From positions 75,548,604 to 75,612,603 of the forward strand of contig NC_065531.1 of the NCBI RefSeq assembly GCF_020184175.1: 64,000 bases of DNA, in the 5' to 3' direction. Source of the stretch: Aphis gossypii. Lineage: Eukaryota; Arthropoda; Insecta; Hemiptera; Aphididae. Of this stretch, positions 1 to 13,499 are shown in pieces. A program made the translations under genes and the position numbers. Below the pieces are notes generated by a model, which worked only from the letters and a program-made list of their open reading frames with translations, did no database searches and had not been told where the DNA came from. Numbering within the stretch: position 1 is the stretch's first letter; each line of letters starts with the position of its first letter.

Positions 1-3000
1 AAATCTAGATAAATACAGTTATTCAGAGTTTTCAAACGTATTGGACACCAGCTTATATAGTTAAGAATATATCGAAGATGATTATAATATTATGTTGTTG
101 CTAATACGTAAACTACATTTGGGGATTCTATATTAATGAAAAAAATAATTTAATACAATTGATATCAATGTTTTTACAAACGAACTGAAAAATAAAAACT
201 ATAATTTTAGTAAGTCACCCTATTCTCTTTTGGATAAAGACTTATTTATCAGGTCGTGCTCAATATGTTAAGACATGTGACTCGATTTTACAAAGTGTAA
301 ACGTATTCTCTAGTGTTCCACGAGGTAGCCATCTATATAATATCTTATATCTCCAATATTGTTTCTATTCTTTAGCAACTATGTATGTAACATACTTCAC
401 CACTGTATTTTTATTATTTTCTGATGTCATAAAATGTACATGTCTATTTAATCAATAAATTAATAAATGATTTGCAACATGAGTTTAATTAATTCATCCT
501 ATTATATTTGAATAACGTATCTTATTTTAAACAAATAACATTTTCAAGAAATAAAAAAAAAATTAACCATAAAATATAGTATATAAATATTTTTGAACTT
601 GAAATTACATCGAAAACCAAAGATTTAGGAAAAAGTTTTTCAAGTGGTTTAACATTAACTGAACATATATAAATGTAACATGCAGTAAACCGTTATGTAC
701 ATTAGGGTTCTTAAAACTTAGTTGTTTGGAATTTCATGATCCTACGCACTTATGCTTTTGATATTTTTTCCTTATCTGATCAATTCTGGAGTATGGGTCA
801 ATAATAAATTTGAAAACCTTATCAAGACTGTCTTATCAACAAATTAAAAACTATTTCAAACTTCAAAGTTTTTTCTTTGTATTTTAGTATATAAATAAAC
901 AAAATTGATGTAGAACACTCTATCTATATTCTATATAGAGTTCATTATCGAAACACTAAAATATGTATAAGGAAAGTTAATGACTTATGTTGGCTTTATG
1001 ACTAGCAAAGTTTTCCTGAAATATTGTCTTTAATTCTATAAAATATTCTTTTAAATATTTTAAATTACACATTAAGATCATCTACATTTTATTACTTTAC
1101 TTGCAAACAATTATTTTTTATTCGCAGGTAAACTGAGTATTAATACTAGAATACACTCTATAAATTATTATTATTTTTATTTTTTCCCGAATTAAAGATT
1201 TAATCAAAAAAAAAAAAAAAAACAAACATTTGTTATTGTTTAATAACATTAATATTAATTTTTTTACTAGTATTAAAATTTACAAAAGTAGTTTAAGATA
1301 TGTTAATATTTCACTGCATTGTTTACCATTACTTCCTTGTTTTGATAGAAGACTGCTTAATTTTTAGCTTATAAGATTATATAATATTTATTATTCTTAT
1401 CATAAATTTCTATGCTTCTTTAGTGGTGTACCAATATTTCTATTTTTGATATTTATCTATATGTATTATGTATTCATATACTATGTTAATTTATATTCAC
1501 TATTTATCTATGTATAGGTACTGTGCACCTACTGACGTTTATTTTATTAATAACAAATAAATTAAATAAAATATCAAAAATCAAAAAAATCGATGCGCTT
1601 CCGTACTCCGAGGCACATGTTAATAAATATTACGACTAAAATAATTATCCATACGATTTAAAAAAATATTAAAAATGTTTGTAATATTAGTTATAATTTT
1701 AATTGATGATAAACTAAACATCTTGTTTTCATGTTGAAATAACTATACTTACAATATAAAACCCGTCAAAAATATAAACTAATAAAATCCTTCGATTAAA
1801 AAATATTAAAACATACATTTAAACTAAATGAAATATCTTATTTTTACAAATATTATGAAATTTATAGATTTTTAATGCTATATTTCAGTTTTTACTGGTT
1901 GCCTTATTTAAATGTTTATAATATTATATTGAGTTTATGATTTTTTTTATTTATCTCCATAGCTGATAATACATAAATATCTTTAGATTTCTTTTAAAAT
2001 ATACATTTTGTATGTTATGATCCAGACAAACATTTTAACATTTAACTGAAATATTGATTTTGTTTGTCAATAATTTATAATATAGTCATTGAAGTCATAC
2101 ATTCTTGTAATATTTTATTTACATTTTTAGCATATTGTAATAGGTTAACCCATATTTTCCTCGTTATATCATACCACATATAGTTAAACATAAATTTGGA
2201 TGTAACGTATATAAGTTATACTTTATCATTTAAATTATTCGAATACATTAAATTTTTATCAGTTTTTTGATTTTACGATTTTTCATTTACTTCTCTATAA
2301 CTGCAATTACAACAAATTTTACTTTTAAATTATCTAATGTTTACTCGTTTCATTTTTTCAGTTCGCCAAGTCTTTACAAATGCACTGTATAGTGTATACA
2401 GCGTTTATACCACATAAGGTTTATTTTGCTTGTAGTTATTTATTTTTTTTTTGCACTTCATTGATTACGAATTTATTATTCCATCGAAGTTTTGTTGGTG
2501 TAATTGCCATTAGGTAGTTTGCATTACCCATATACATTATAACGAACTTTTATTTAATTTTAACCAACAGCACAAATAAATTCATAACGCGCATAGAACG
2601 AGTATTCACTAATTACAATTAGATTTCGTTAAACCATTATCCAATACATTTAATAAAGTGTAAATATATGTTGTTTACTGTAATTGTATACGCAAATTAA
2701 CTCGAAGATCCGAATGAATCGTCATAAAGACCGAATTTATTTTATAAATTGTTCAAAACAAATAGATACTGTTGTAAAAATTAGTTTACCAATCAAAATA
2801 TATTAAATTATTTAGTTAAGTAGTTGTTGGACACTATTGCATAAATATATACTCGTATACAATGTACAGTACAGTAATGATTACAATAGTATATCCAATT
2901 ACGTATATTAATATGTGACAACTTGTCACGTAAAAATGGGGGAAAATTACCCTGCTTTAAAATGTATTTATTGAGTAGAGTCTCATCGTCGAGTGAGTAA

Positions 3001-6000
3001 CCGTATGTGTTAAATTTTAATTCGATGATAAATTATTGAACACCAAAAAATATTCTGAGCGAGACAGTCTGTCAACCTACATAACTAAGTATATTTATGA
3101 TATATTTATATTGCCATGAAAGTAATAGGTAGTATATTTTACTATTAATTATAATATATGGTAAGTAAATTGAATTAATTTACATCGAAAACAATAAATT
3201 AGACAATGTTATTATAATATGTATTAAATATGATAATATACCCATAAATAATATTTTTGAACTACAAAAAATAAGTGAAATTCTGATTCTTCGCTTAAAA
3301 ATCTAATAACATCCAAATTTAAATTTAAAAATTAGAAGTAAAAAAAAATAATACAGTTTTTAGTTTCAGTATGAACTACCTTTTAACTTACTTATGAAAA
3401 ACCTTAAATTCAATTTTCAAATGTTCTGACCAAGAAAAATGTATAATATATGAATAGCTCAAAAAAATTCTAAAATATAATATGCATAGATCATTTTAAT
3501 ATTAACATCTAGTGGTTATTTCAAGTACATACTATTACTCATTTTTGAATTATATTAAAATAAAAAAATCATTTGACAAGTAATCGATATTTGAAAACTT
3601 CAGATACACATAAAAATATTTGTAGAAGTTTGTTCAACTTTATTTTCCGATTCTAGAAATAGTAACTTATAAGAAACTTTATGTTAAAATTTCAAGTCTT
3701 AACAGTTAGTTTTTAATACATAATAATTTTGAACTATTTTCAATTTTCACAAATGTTGTCTGCATTTTAACTTTGAACGCTTTTAAAAAATTATTTTGAT
3801 TGTAAATCTTAGTTATATTTTTTTTTACCGATATAAATAGAAAAATCAAAAATGTCCTATTATACATATTTATTATATTATAACATTATATGTTAATCTT
3901 AAAATATTTTTAAAATATTAATTTTAACCAAATAATGAAAATTAAAAATATCTTATGTTGTTTATTTTAAGATACACCAAAAAAAAAAAAAAATTTTGTT
4001 GAAAAATGTTTTCATAGGAATATTACCATTTATTATTAATTATTATTTTTTTCCCCAATTATTTTGAAATAATATTTTACTTTTTGATCACTCAAAGTAC
4101 CAATTAGATACAGCTTTTACTAGAAACCATTCTCGAAATTGAAAATCCAAACATGTTTTCCACTAAAGTAAAAGTGTTAGATACCAATAAATAAAAATCC
4201 ACTCAGTATCTAAAATCATGGGAATAAAATATTAGAAATTCTATTTATAAAATGCTGCTATTATGTGCATTTTCAAGCATAAAATAATTTCTTTGATCGA
4301 CAGACAGTATTTATGAGTGTATCCCACATATATATTTATCAACATTTTATTCTACGTTTATTTTTTTTTCTCACAATTTCTATAAAAGCACTTGACGATA
4401 TAAACATGTCAAATGTTATTTTTTTTCGCTTGTATGTGCATAGCCATTAATCACCCCCCAAACGCGCAGGTCTATATATGCTCCAAATCTAGGTCAGATG
4501 TGCAAAAGCCTTTAAACAATTAAAGTGAGAAGAACTGCTTTTGTGTTGTGTCGTAAAAACATCCGTAACCATCCCTGTCTTAGACGATTCGATAAAAATG
4601 TAATTATTCGTTTCTTGTGTCCCGGCGGAAAATGCCCTGTGACAAACGATCCATTCTCAAAAGCAAACGTCAACGTGGATATTTCCCATGGGATTTTGTA
4701 CCGCGTCAAAATAACAATAAGCATTGGTGGAGCTAGTGACGATCGGTATTTTTTGTATAGTTAGCAATAATAACATACATTTGAATGAAAAACAATATGG
4801 TAGAGTAGAACGGATGAAACTAAATTAGTAGTTGAATTATTCACTTGATCGAATAGATTTTCAACATGATATCCTCCATCCTCTTTTGAAATTTGCAGTT
4901 GAGTATATAAAACTTGAAACAGAAATCATAAAAATTATTTTCGTCCAATAAAACAATTAGGTAAATACTATTTTTAGCAAAGCATCTATACATAAATTTG
5001 AGTTGTTTAAATCTGTAAATTGTTTATTAACTTAAAGAGCTTCTATATTATTATAAAGAAAACGCCCATTGATTTATAAAAAAAAGTAATAAAATCAGTA
5101 AAATATACCTACATTTACTTTCAATTAAATTTTAGGTTTTGAGCTGAGCGATGGATGTATTTTCACATAATTTAATTCTCCAACAGAAAAATAAATTGTG
5201 AATAGGTAGTACTTAAAATAAATACATCATAAAAAATATTCATTGAAATGAGGCTTATATACCGATTCCGCTCAGAATAGTTTTGCCAATCGATTTTTTA
5301 AACAAATTATTTAAAACAACATCAAGAGATAAAAAATGTATATTCAGCTAAAAATATAGTAAATAATGGTAAAAGTATTCTACGATGATGTTAAATTCTA
5401 CTCTATAAAATGGATTTTTATCATTCAATAAAATAATAAATATTTTTTTTATTATTATTATTACTATTACATATAAGGTTAATGTTTTTTTTGACATAAA
5501 ATATAACATTTTGAGACATTAAAACTTTAATTTTTTTTTTTTTTATGTAAATTTTTAATAATTTAAACAATCCAATTAACAAAATATAATGTAATTATAA
5601 TTAAAATGTATTTAATCATTTGTAAATACAGTTAAGTCTGTAACTCATTGTAATGAATTATTTAAGCAATTATAATAAATGGTCTTTGCAGCTGGGTAAA
5701 GACCAAAAGAAAAAAAAAACAGATGAAGCGATTTTTCAAATTTTCTAATTGTAATATATTCATCAAATACGCAGTATTTGGACTTTCATTGTATTAAGAC
5801 GTTTGATCGCCGTGTCCTTTCGAATCAAATGTTAAAACGCGCATATCATAATAATGTATTTTTATCGTTTTCCCTTTTGATCTAAAGAAATAAACGTGAT
5901 CATATTTCAAAGATCAAAAACGAAGAAAAAATGTCTGAAAATTGTTGCTGAAAAACACACCAACCACTCAATAACCTATGGCCCTATAATGCATAAAACT

Positions 6001-9000
6001 ATTCGTTCGAGAAAAGCTAATAACGGATACAGTTCGTACGATAAAATAACTATATAACTGTAAAAATAAATTTACCATAATAATGATTTGAATTTCACTA
6101 TGTAGGTATATATGATATTATTATAGTTGTATTATACTTGTATGTTATATTACCGTCATGACAAAATACAGTTTACCATGGAGACATTATCGCGTACAAT
6201 TGTCCCATTTCCCTATTCCAGTACCTATCTGCTACGTGTCTAGAAACTGTGATTACTATGTACCTACTCGCAGAGAGAATAAAACTAGAATTCCCATATC
6301 TATCTGAACATAATGATATTTTACATAATTTTGAAAATATTAAAATTGGCTTATATCAAACTTTTCGTTTTTGATAAATTATTGTATTTTTTTTTCACAA
6401 TATTTTTATTTTTTCATATAATTTATAAAAATGTATGTCGAAAATAATAATTGTAGTTATCAATTTTATTTTTAATCTGATTTTCACTAAAAAAAAACTA
6501 AAATAAATAAAATAAAATCCTACGTTTTATGACAATCCTTATTTTTAACTGCATATTTTAAACATGTTTTTTTGAGCACTAATTGCAGACACGTTCAAAA
6601 TAAATCTAATTTATAACGTTTATTACTTTATTATTTACATTATCATAAATTATCATAAAAATTATTTTAAGTTTGGTAAACGACAAAAATTATACTACCT
6701 ACTCTCTACTCTATTCGACTGAATAGTTTATAAATAAAAATAAAAATCATCAATACTTTATGTTTTTAGTAATTATTTTAGTTCAAAAGATGAATTACAT
6801 CGTTATCACTTATCCCATTGAATAATTACTGAATGATTATGTCAAACTATTTGTTTAATGATAAGGGATATATCCAATAATAAGCAATTCTCGTTAACAT
6901 ACAACTGTATTATTATATTTTAGTCCTACTACCTAATATATTGTATATTCCTTTTGAAAAATCGAACTTTTCAAGTCGATGTAAATCTGCACGTTATCAG
7001 GTATTAGAAATAGCCTCGTAGCCGTATTCACATATTGATGCATTTTGCGTTGATACGTTGAGGTTTGACATAATAATATAAAATGTTGAAAACTTTAGGC
7101 CTGCGTGTAACAACGAATCGTTCTGGACATGATAGGATCATTTTTCGTGGCAGATTGGATATGGTTCGATCCTTGGGCGTGGAAATTGTATACATTTTAC
7201 AAAAGGTTTTCTTTTTTCTTCAAACTGAATTTATTAAAGAAAACAAACGCGTCCCGTATACGTAAACGAGTATGTACGAAAATAGGATTTCCCTAACGGC
7301 CTACGTATTACAGTAAAAAATAATAATCAATCTTACATAGGTAGTATAATATAACATGGTGGTATATTTTATAACGTAAATGCTAAAAAAAAAAAAAAGA
7401 AATAAGACTGAAAATTCAGCGTAAATATAATTTAGGTATCAAATACGACAAATGTTAATTTTAATGAACAAATATTAATTATTCATTGGCTATGCGTGTG
7501 CATTTAAAAAAAATATAATGGTATAGTAAAATACTATGAATAATCGAATAAATAGAAGATGTCGTATAAAACCGTTGACAGTAGAAATTCAAAATTATCA
7601 TTCTAGAGTTCTAGACATTCTCAATTATTTAAATGAAGAAATTTTATTATTAAAATAAGAAAAGTTAAATCAAATCGTATCATAATCAACCATAATATTT
7701 GTGCTTTTTTTTCAAAGCTCAATCCAACGAGTAAAATTCCATCCGTACATATCGCTTATGTCACTAAATTTAAATAATTGAACGAATAAAATTTATTGTC
7801 TGGGTAGTAAATTAAGTAATTTTATTATAGTGCAGTTATTACTCATAGTTCTTATACGATGCTAAATAAATTAGCATGAAAGTTTGATTAAAAATTATAT
7901 AATACAATAGTAGGTATATTATAATTTTATTTATTTATTTACTATTATTTGATTACTTGAAAACAGTATAAGAAAAATATTTTTTCTAATTAATTCACCG
8001 TTTTTATTTCTTAATATATATATTAAACTACAAGAAATAAGTATTCAGTGAATAATAAAAAATATTTATAACAAAACTTGATGATTTAATTTGTTTATAA
8101 TTCGTTATTATGATAAATAATTTAAAATTATAAACTAAAATCCTGTTACTTATAAGTTATAACTATGTAAATATTTACGGGGTATTCTTCTCATTCCCAT
8201 GTTTTAAATTTTAATCTTTCACTTTTATAAATCATTTTAATTAGAATTTTAATTTTTATATGCATCAACCAACCACAAAATTATTTTCTCAATATTCTAC
8301 AATATGTTCTTATACTGTTACTATTATTACTATATAATCAAAGAATGGCTTATTGGATTTAATATATCATATAAAATCGGATGTTTTTAAAAAATTAAAA
8401 TGTATAATAGTGCACAAAAATCAAATACAAAAGTATATCAGTATTCATGGTTGTAAAAACTTGGAATTTTATTTTTCCTTCGTATTACAAATACCCAACT
8501 ACTTCAGGATTGGCAAAAGTTTCATATGAAAGTTTAAAAATGGTTTTTACTTCACTTAATAATAATTTTATTGTATAATATACGTTTGAAAAAAATAATA
8601 TTTGAAGTTATTTTACTATTGTTATAACATGACGTATTGTTCGTCTAATAATAAAAAGCCTAAGCAAAAAGTGTACTTTCAGTATTTTTTTTTTTTTATT
8701 TAATATTATTATGTATAATCTGTATCCGGAGTTACAATAAGAATACGTAATAAGTGGGTGAAAAAGTTAAATTATATTTTTTAAATAAGCCGCTCAACAT
8801 TGACACTTTGTGGAAATAAATTTAAGTAAAAATACTTTATTCCCAATGAATAATCTGTTAGTTCTATAAAAAATATTTTTTTTATGTTTCAATAGAACAC
8901 TATTTAATTTTTTAGCGTTTTGGCATTAAAACTATTGTTTTCCTTACACTATAGTTTATTATCAAAAATACCATAGAATATTATTGTTCATTAAAAATGA

Positions 9001-12000
9001 AATTTTAATATAATACCAAGTTATATTAAACAAATACTGTACGGTTGACACAACTTAATATTAATGCTCAAGAAAAATCAAATGGTTGTAAAAAAATATG
9101 TACAAAATGTTTTTTTTTATTAGATTGATATCCATACTTTTTTTCAGTTTTCAACAATAAAATACGTCTACAGCAGCCATTCCGTCCATACATATCAATC
9201 ATAACGTTTTTACTCTTACTCTTATTCTGTCATATGTATAAGCAAAAGCGTATTTTAAGATATTATAGGGGTATTTGCAAACAATATTCAATATATATAT
9301 ACTATACAAATGTAGTGCCAGTGTAGTAACGACTGTTTGATTTTCCTTTATTTGGTCTTGGGGACTCTTCAACCCCCTAAATGGTTAAATATGCCAGTTG
9401 CCACTATACAAGAATATATGTGATTTTGGTGTAACATAGCATATTAAGATTCTAAAGTACTTGAGTTAAAGTGTTCAAATATTTTTGAAAAAAAGTACTT
9501 GAACATAATTTATAAAATACTCGAAAAATTGATTTATTTAAAATTAGTATTTAATTTAAATAACTTATAAGTGATAAAATTTATTCTATAAGTATATCTA
9601 ATAATAGAATTATTCTAAAAGTGTTATTCTCATTTGTACATGAATTACCATTTCACAGATAATCATTTACAGCTGATGCATTATTATGACCATCATTTTA
9701 ATTCAAAATAGGTACTAAAAGAGCATAGTACAGGTACTACAAATAAATAATATCTCATATAAAATTCCTCGTGGTTTTATTTTTAAATTGGAAATACATT
9801 TATGATAAGCAATTATAATGCTCTATCTCTACAGTGTTAACATAATATTTATTTTGTGTAACTTATACTCAACTGGACTTTCAAATAATAAAAATTGATT
9901 TGTCAATTTTTTTGTTACATTAAATTACACATAGTAAAATGATAAAATGAATAATATATAAAAAGGAAATGTCTAAAACTTCACTAACTTTTTTTAAGTT
10001 CAAAAATAAATTTAATGTACCTATGAAAACGAAGTAGGTATTTGCATGTACCTATAATACATTGTTACACCGTAGGTATTCGAAAAATATTTTTAATATT
10101 TTTTAAATTAAAAATCTGAACTTAGATCTTCTTGGAAAACACATTTTTCAAGACTAATAATATGTAAAATAAACTACCAATACTAAACTGATCAATAAAC
10201 TATATAGTTATTAATTTTACCTTTAAACTATTCGTACTTATAATGGCTACGTTAGGTTATTGATAATATCATTATTTTAACTAATGCCTGTCAACCACAT
10301 TATTATAAAATACCAATAATTAGTTATTTTAAAGTACAAGATAATGTAGTATATTTTATATTTTTAATAAGTATATCAGGTTACTTTGTGTATAAATTAG
10401 AAATAATGGCATAAGGTACATATAATATATGCATAAAAATGTTAATTTATTTTTCAAACATTTAAATAATTAACACAAACATAGAAACACAAAAGGAGCA
10501 TGTGCATATTGTTAAAATAGAATACTATTTGTATTAAATATTAAAATATCACAATACGGAGGATATTAATTATTAGTGAAATTGTTCGATGTTGGTACTA
10601 ATCGAATTTCAAAAGAAAGAATAAAGTAACATGATAATATTAATTAACAGCAAATCAACAACGTAATCTTGTACCTACAAATAAAGAATGTTAATAATAT
10701 AATAACTAATAAATATTATGTTGTATATGCGATAATGACTAGGCTTCAAAATATCAAAGTAGGTCAGTAGTATTATTCATCCGAATTCGAGTAGGCACAT
10801 GAGTATAGTTATTACTAATTATAATATTAACTTATAAATATACATGTATAATACCTGTATATATATTATATAGGTAAATATTCGCGTTTCACAGTCGTTT
10901 AGTATATTATAATTTAATTATCATAGATTCTAGAAAACAGATTATCTAAAAAGTCCATAAATACTGAAATAATTATTCATCTCTTTAATCGTACAAAAAT
11001 CTGAAACACAAAGGCATGTCAGTTCAGTAGATTAGGTACACAATACATTTCGGAATAAAATATTCGAGTTCACAACCATTAATATTAATTGCGGAAACAT
11101 TCCAATAACTTACATGTTATATACATAAACAACATCCCTGGCAATATTCACTGTTGTTACTAATAGTATTTCAGAAATATTATTTTTTAAAACATTTATT
11201 TATTTTCTGAGCTTAACTACAAAATGCGTTCTAAGTTAAAATAACAACACAACATATTATTGCCTATTATACGCAACGCATAAAACGACAATGATATTCT
11301 TTGGAATTTATGGCAGCAGGGATTTTCAAAACAGAAACACAAATGCAAATACCGTTTATCGCTGTGATGTGTATTTGTATCACGGTCATCTTCGAGCGAA
11401 TTGTTAGAACTTTGAAAAAAAAACTTTTTCTATCCCTTTTGTCCCTGGAGAATATAATTACAATGAAATAAATCCAACAGTTTGGGACCGTCTTTCGACG
11501 TATTTAACCCTCTCCAATGTAATGCTACAATGTTTCAAACAACAAACAACTAATAATAAATTACAAGATCACTGTCGTCTAATGGTTGGATTTTGATTGA
11601 ATTGTCTCGTAATATTATATGACTATAATAGATATAATTGCTCGTTTAATATATCGAATAGTTATTTTTCAAGTCTGTAATGAGAAACATTTTAGTAAAA
11701 TAAATAACAAAGTTTTTACCATTTGTACTTTGTTTTATTTCTGAACCATCGACATTTAACAAATAATCGTTTGTTTGAACAATATAAATTAAGAATGTTT
11801 AATACTAATGGATAGTAATTAAGTATATTTTATATTTATTCTCCTTGAACAATAATATTATCACTCGAGTAATTTATTAAGATTTTATATGATTAATTTA
11901 AAGTAAGTATGATTATTTTGTTATTTTTTACACCAATAATTATTGTTTTAAAATAAAAAATAGTGATAAACATATTAAACATTTTATACTCTGAAGAATG

Positions 12001-13450
12001 AAATACTTTGTTTTATACTTTTATCTTACACTGTGAGCACTTTGTTTTATAGATTTTTTTTTTTTTTTTTTTAATACACAAATACAAAAATATACAAGAC
12101 GTACATTAAGTAAATTTGAAAGAAGAAATCAGGAAGCATGAGTGGAGAAGTTTCCTAGAAACGGTACCCCTTGGATTTAAGTGGTTACTAAATCCTTTGT
12201 AGGTTTTTTTATATGTAAGATTTCTAGAACTTATATCTATAACTTTAAAGTTACAAACTACTGTTAAAAATAAAATACTATACATAGAATTTATTTTCAA
12301 TAGTTGGGGATCCTAATTTTATAAATAAAATCAGAGAAGGTCTTGTAAGTACTGTTCGGGTATTTTTCTTTGGTAATCTCTTTTAAGTTAATATTGAACG
12401 ATATTTTATTTATTTTACTTCTTTGATTAATATATTATGATTTTAAATATAAAATTACTTATAAAACCTGTAAGAGGTGCTATAATATTGTATTTTTATG
12501 ATGAAAAATGCCTTTAAAGTCTATTATGGCTTCGTTAATTTTACAGTGTGTAGACTTAGATTTCAATCGTTGATAAAACTCAGATTCTTTTGAGGTATTG
12601 ATGAATTGATTTAGAAACCCGTAGTATAACTACATTGTCGTTGGTTATAATATTATGTATAAATTATTCCTTTGAAGAATGTTTGTAAATCACTGAATAT
12701 GATTTTTAAGACATATAATATTATTAAATAATATCAATCATGAAACGCTCACAAAATTAGAGTTTTACAACAATCATACTAACTATGTTATAATTAAATA
12801 ATACTATGTTCTATTGCTCTTGAGTCTTGACAGTTTATAAAAATGTTACGTTTTTATTGTTTTTAAGGGTATTATTTTACAATATTGGTCACAAATTACA
12901 ATATTTTTTTAAAACAAATTTAACGTAATAAGTTATTTTATCGGCAACGTTTAACGTTACACTACTTTCCTTATGGTTTTTAATATTAAATTGCACAAAA
13001 TACTCTCTTATTAGTTGACATTCATTACACTTTTATATCGGTAGCGCATTAGCGACATCATAATAAATTATATGCCCATAAAGAAAATATTATCGTAGTA
13101 TGTAAGCAATTCTAAATGTCTACATAAAGTGTTATGATAATATCACTCGAATAGTATTTTTTATAGCTTACTGTAGGTACATATTTTGATTCATTGCACT
13201 TACAGTATATTTTGAGAAAATATAAGTAGGTTTAATATTATACTGTGCGTCAAACACCATCGAAGTTTTACAAGTAAACTTAAATATGTTCATCTTTATC
13301 AATTTGTAATAGCGATGTTTGTACGATGTGACTTTGGAATTCTAAGAATTTAATATAGCATCATAGTAAATTTAATTTGATCTGTAATAAAACAAGTTAA
13401 ATTGTGATGATTATAATGATAAAATATAAAATGAAAAATGTACTGCGTAT
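1..13450. other. AT-rich intergenic DNA, no supported gene
   Basis: No open frame above 79 codons and no splice-consistent exon chain was found on either strand. Homopolymer A/T runs and TAATATTATAAT-type strings are abundant. Slightly GC-richer islands occur near 4440-4760, 5770-6020, 6960-7270, 9315-9415 and 11230-11560. Their function is unknown; they may be old transposon pieces or conserved non-coding elements. Confidence 0.6.
12054..12345 (-). mobile_element. Possible degenerate retroposon 3' end (poly-T on plus strand)
   Basis: A run of about 20 T at 12054-12072 reads as a poly-A tail on the minus strand. Upstream of the tail, in minus-strand reading, is a 64-codon frame (12300-12106) of more even composition than the surroundings. 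This layout is typical of a LINE or processed-copy 3' end. I recognise no reverse-transcriptase motif, so the assignment is tentative. Confidence 0.2.
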
Positions 13451-13499
13451 AATAATATAATATTAACTTTAAAAAAATATTTATTTTATACGCCTACGA

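Noticed and set aside
9315..9412. Transposon with TAGTG/CACTA ends
   Set aside because: The terminal similarity is only a few bases and no flanking duplication is visible.
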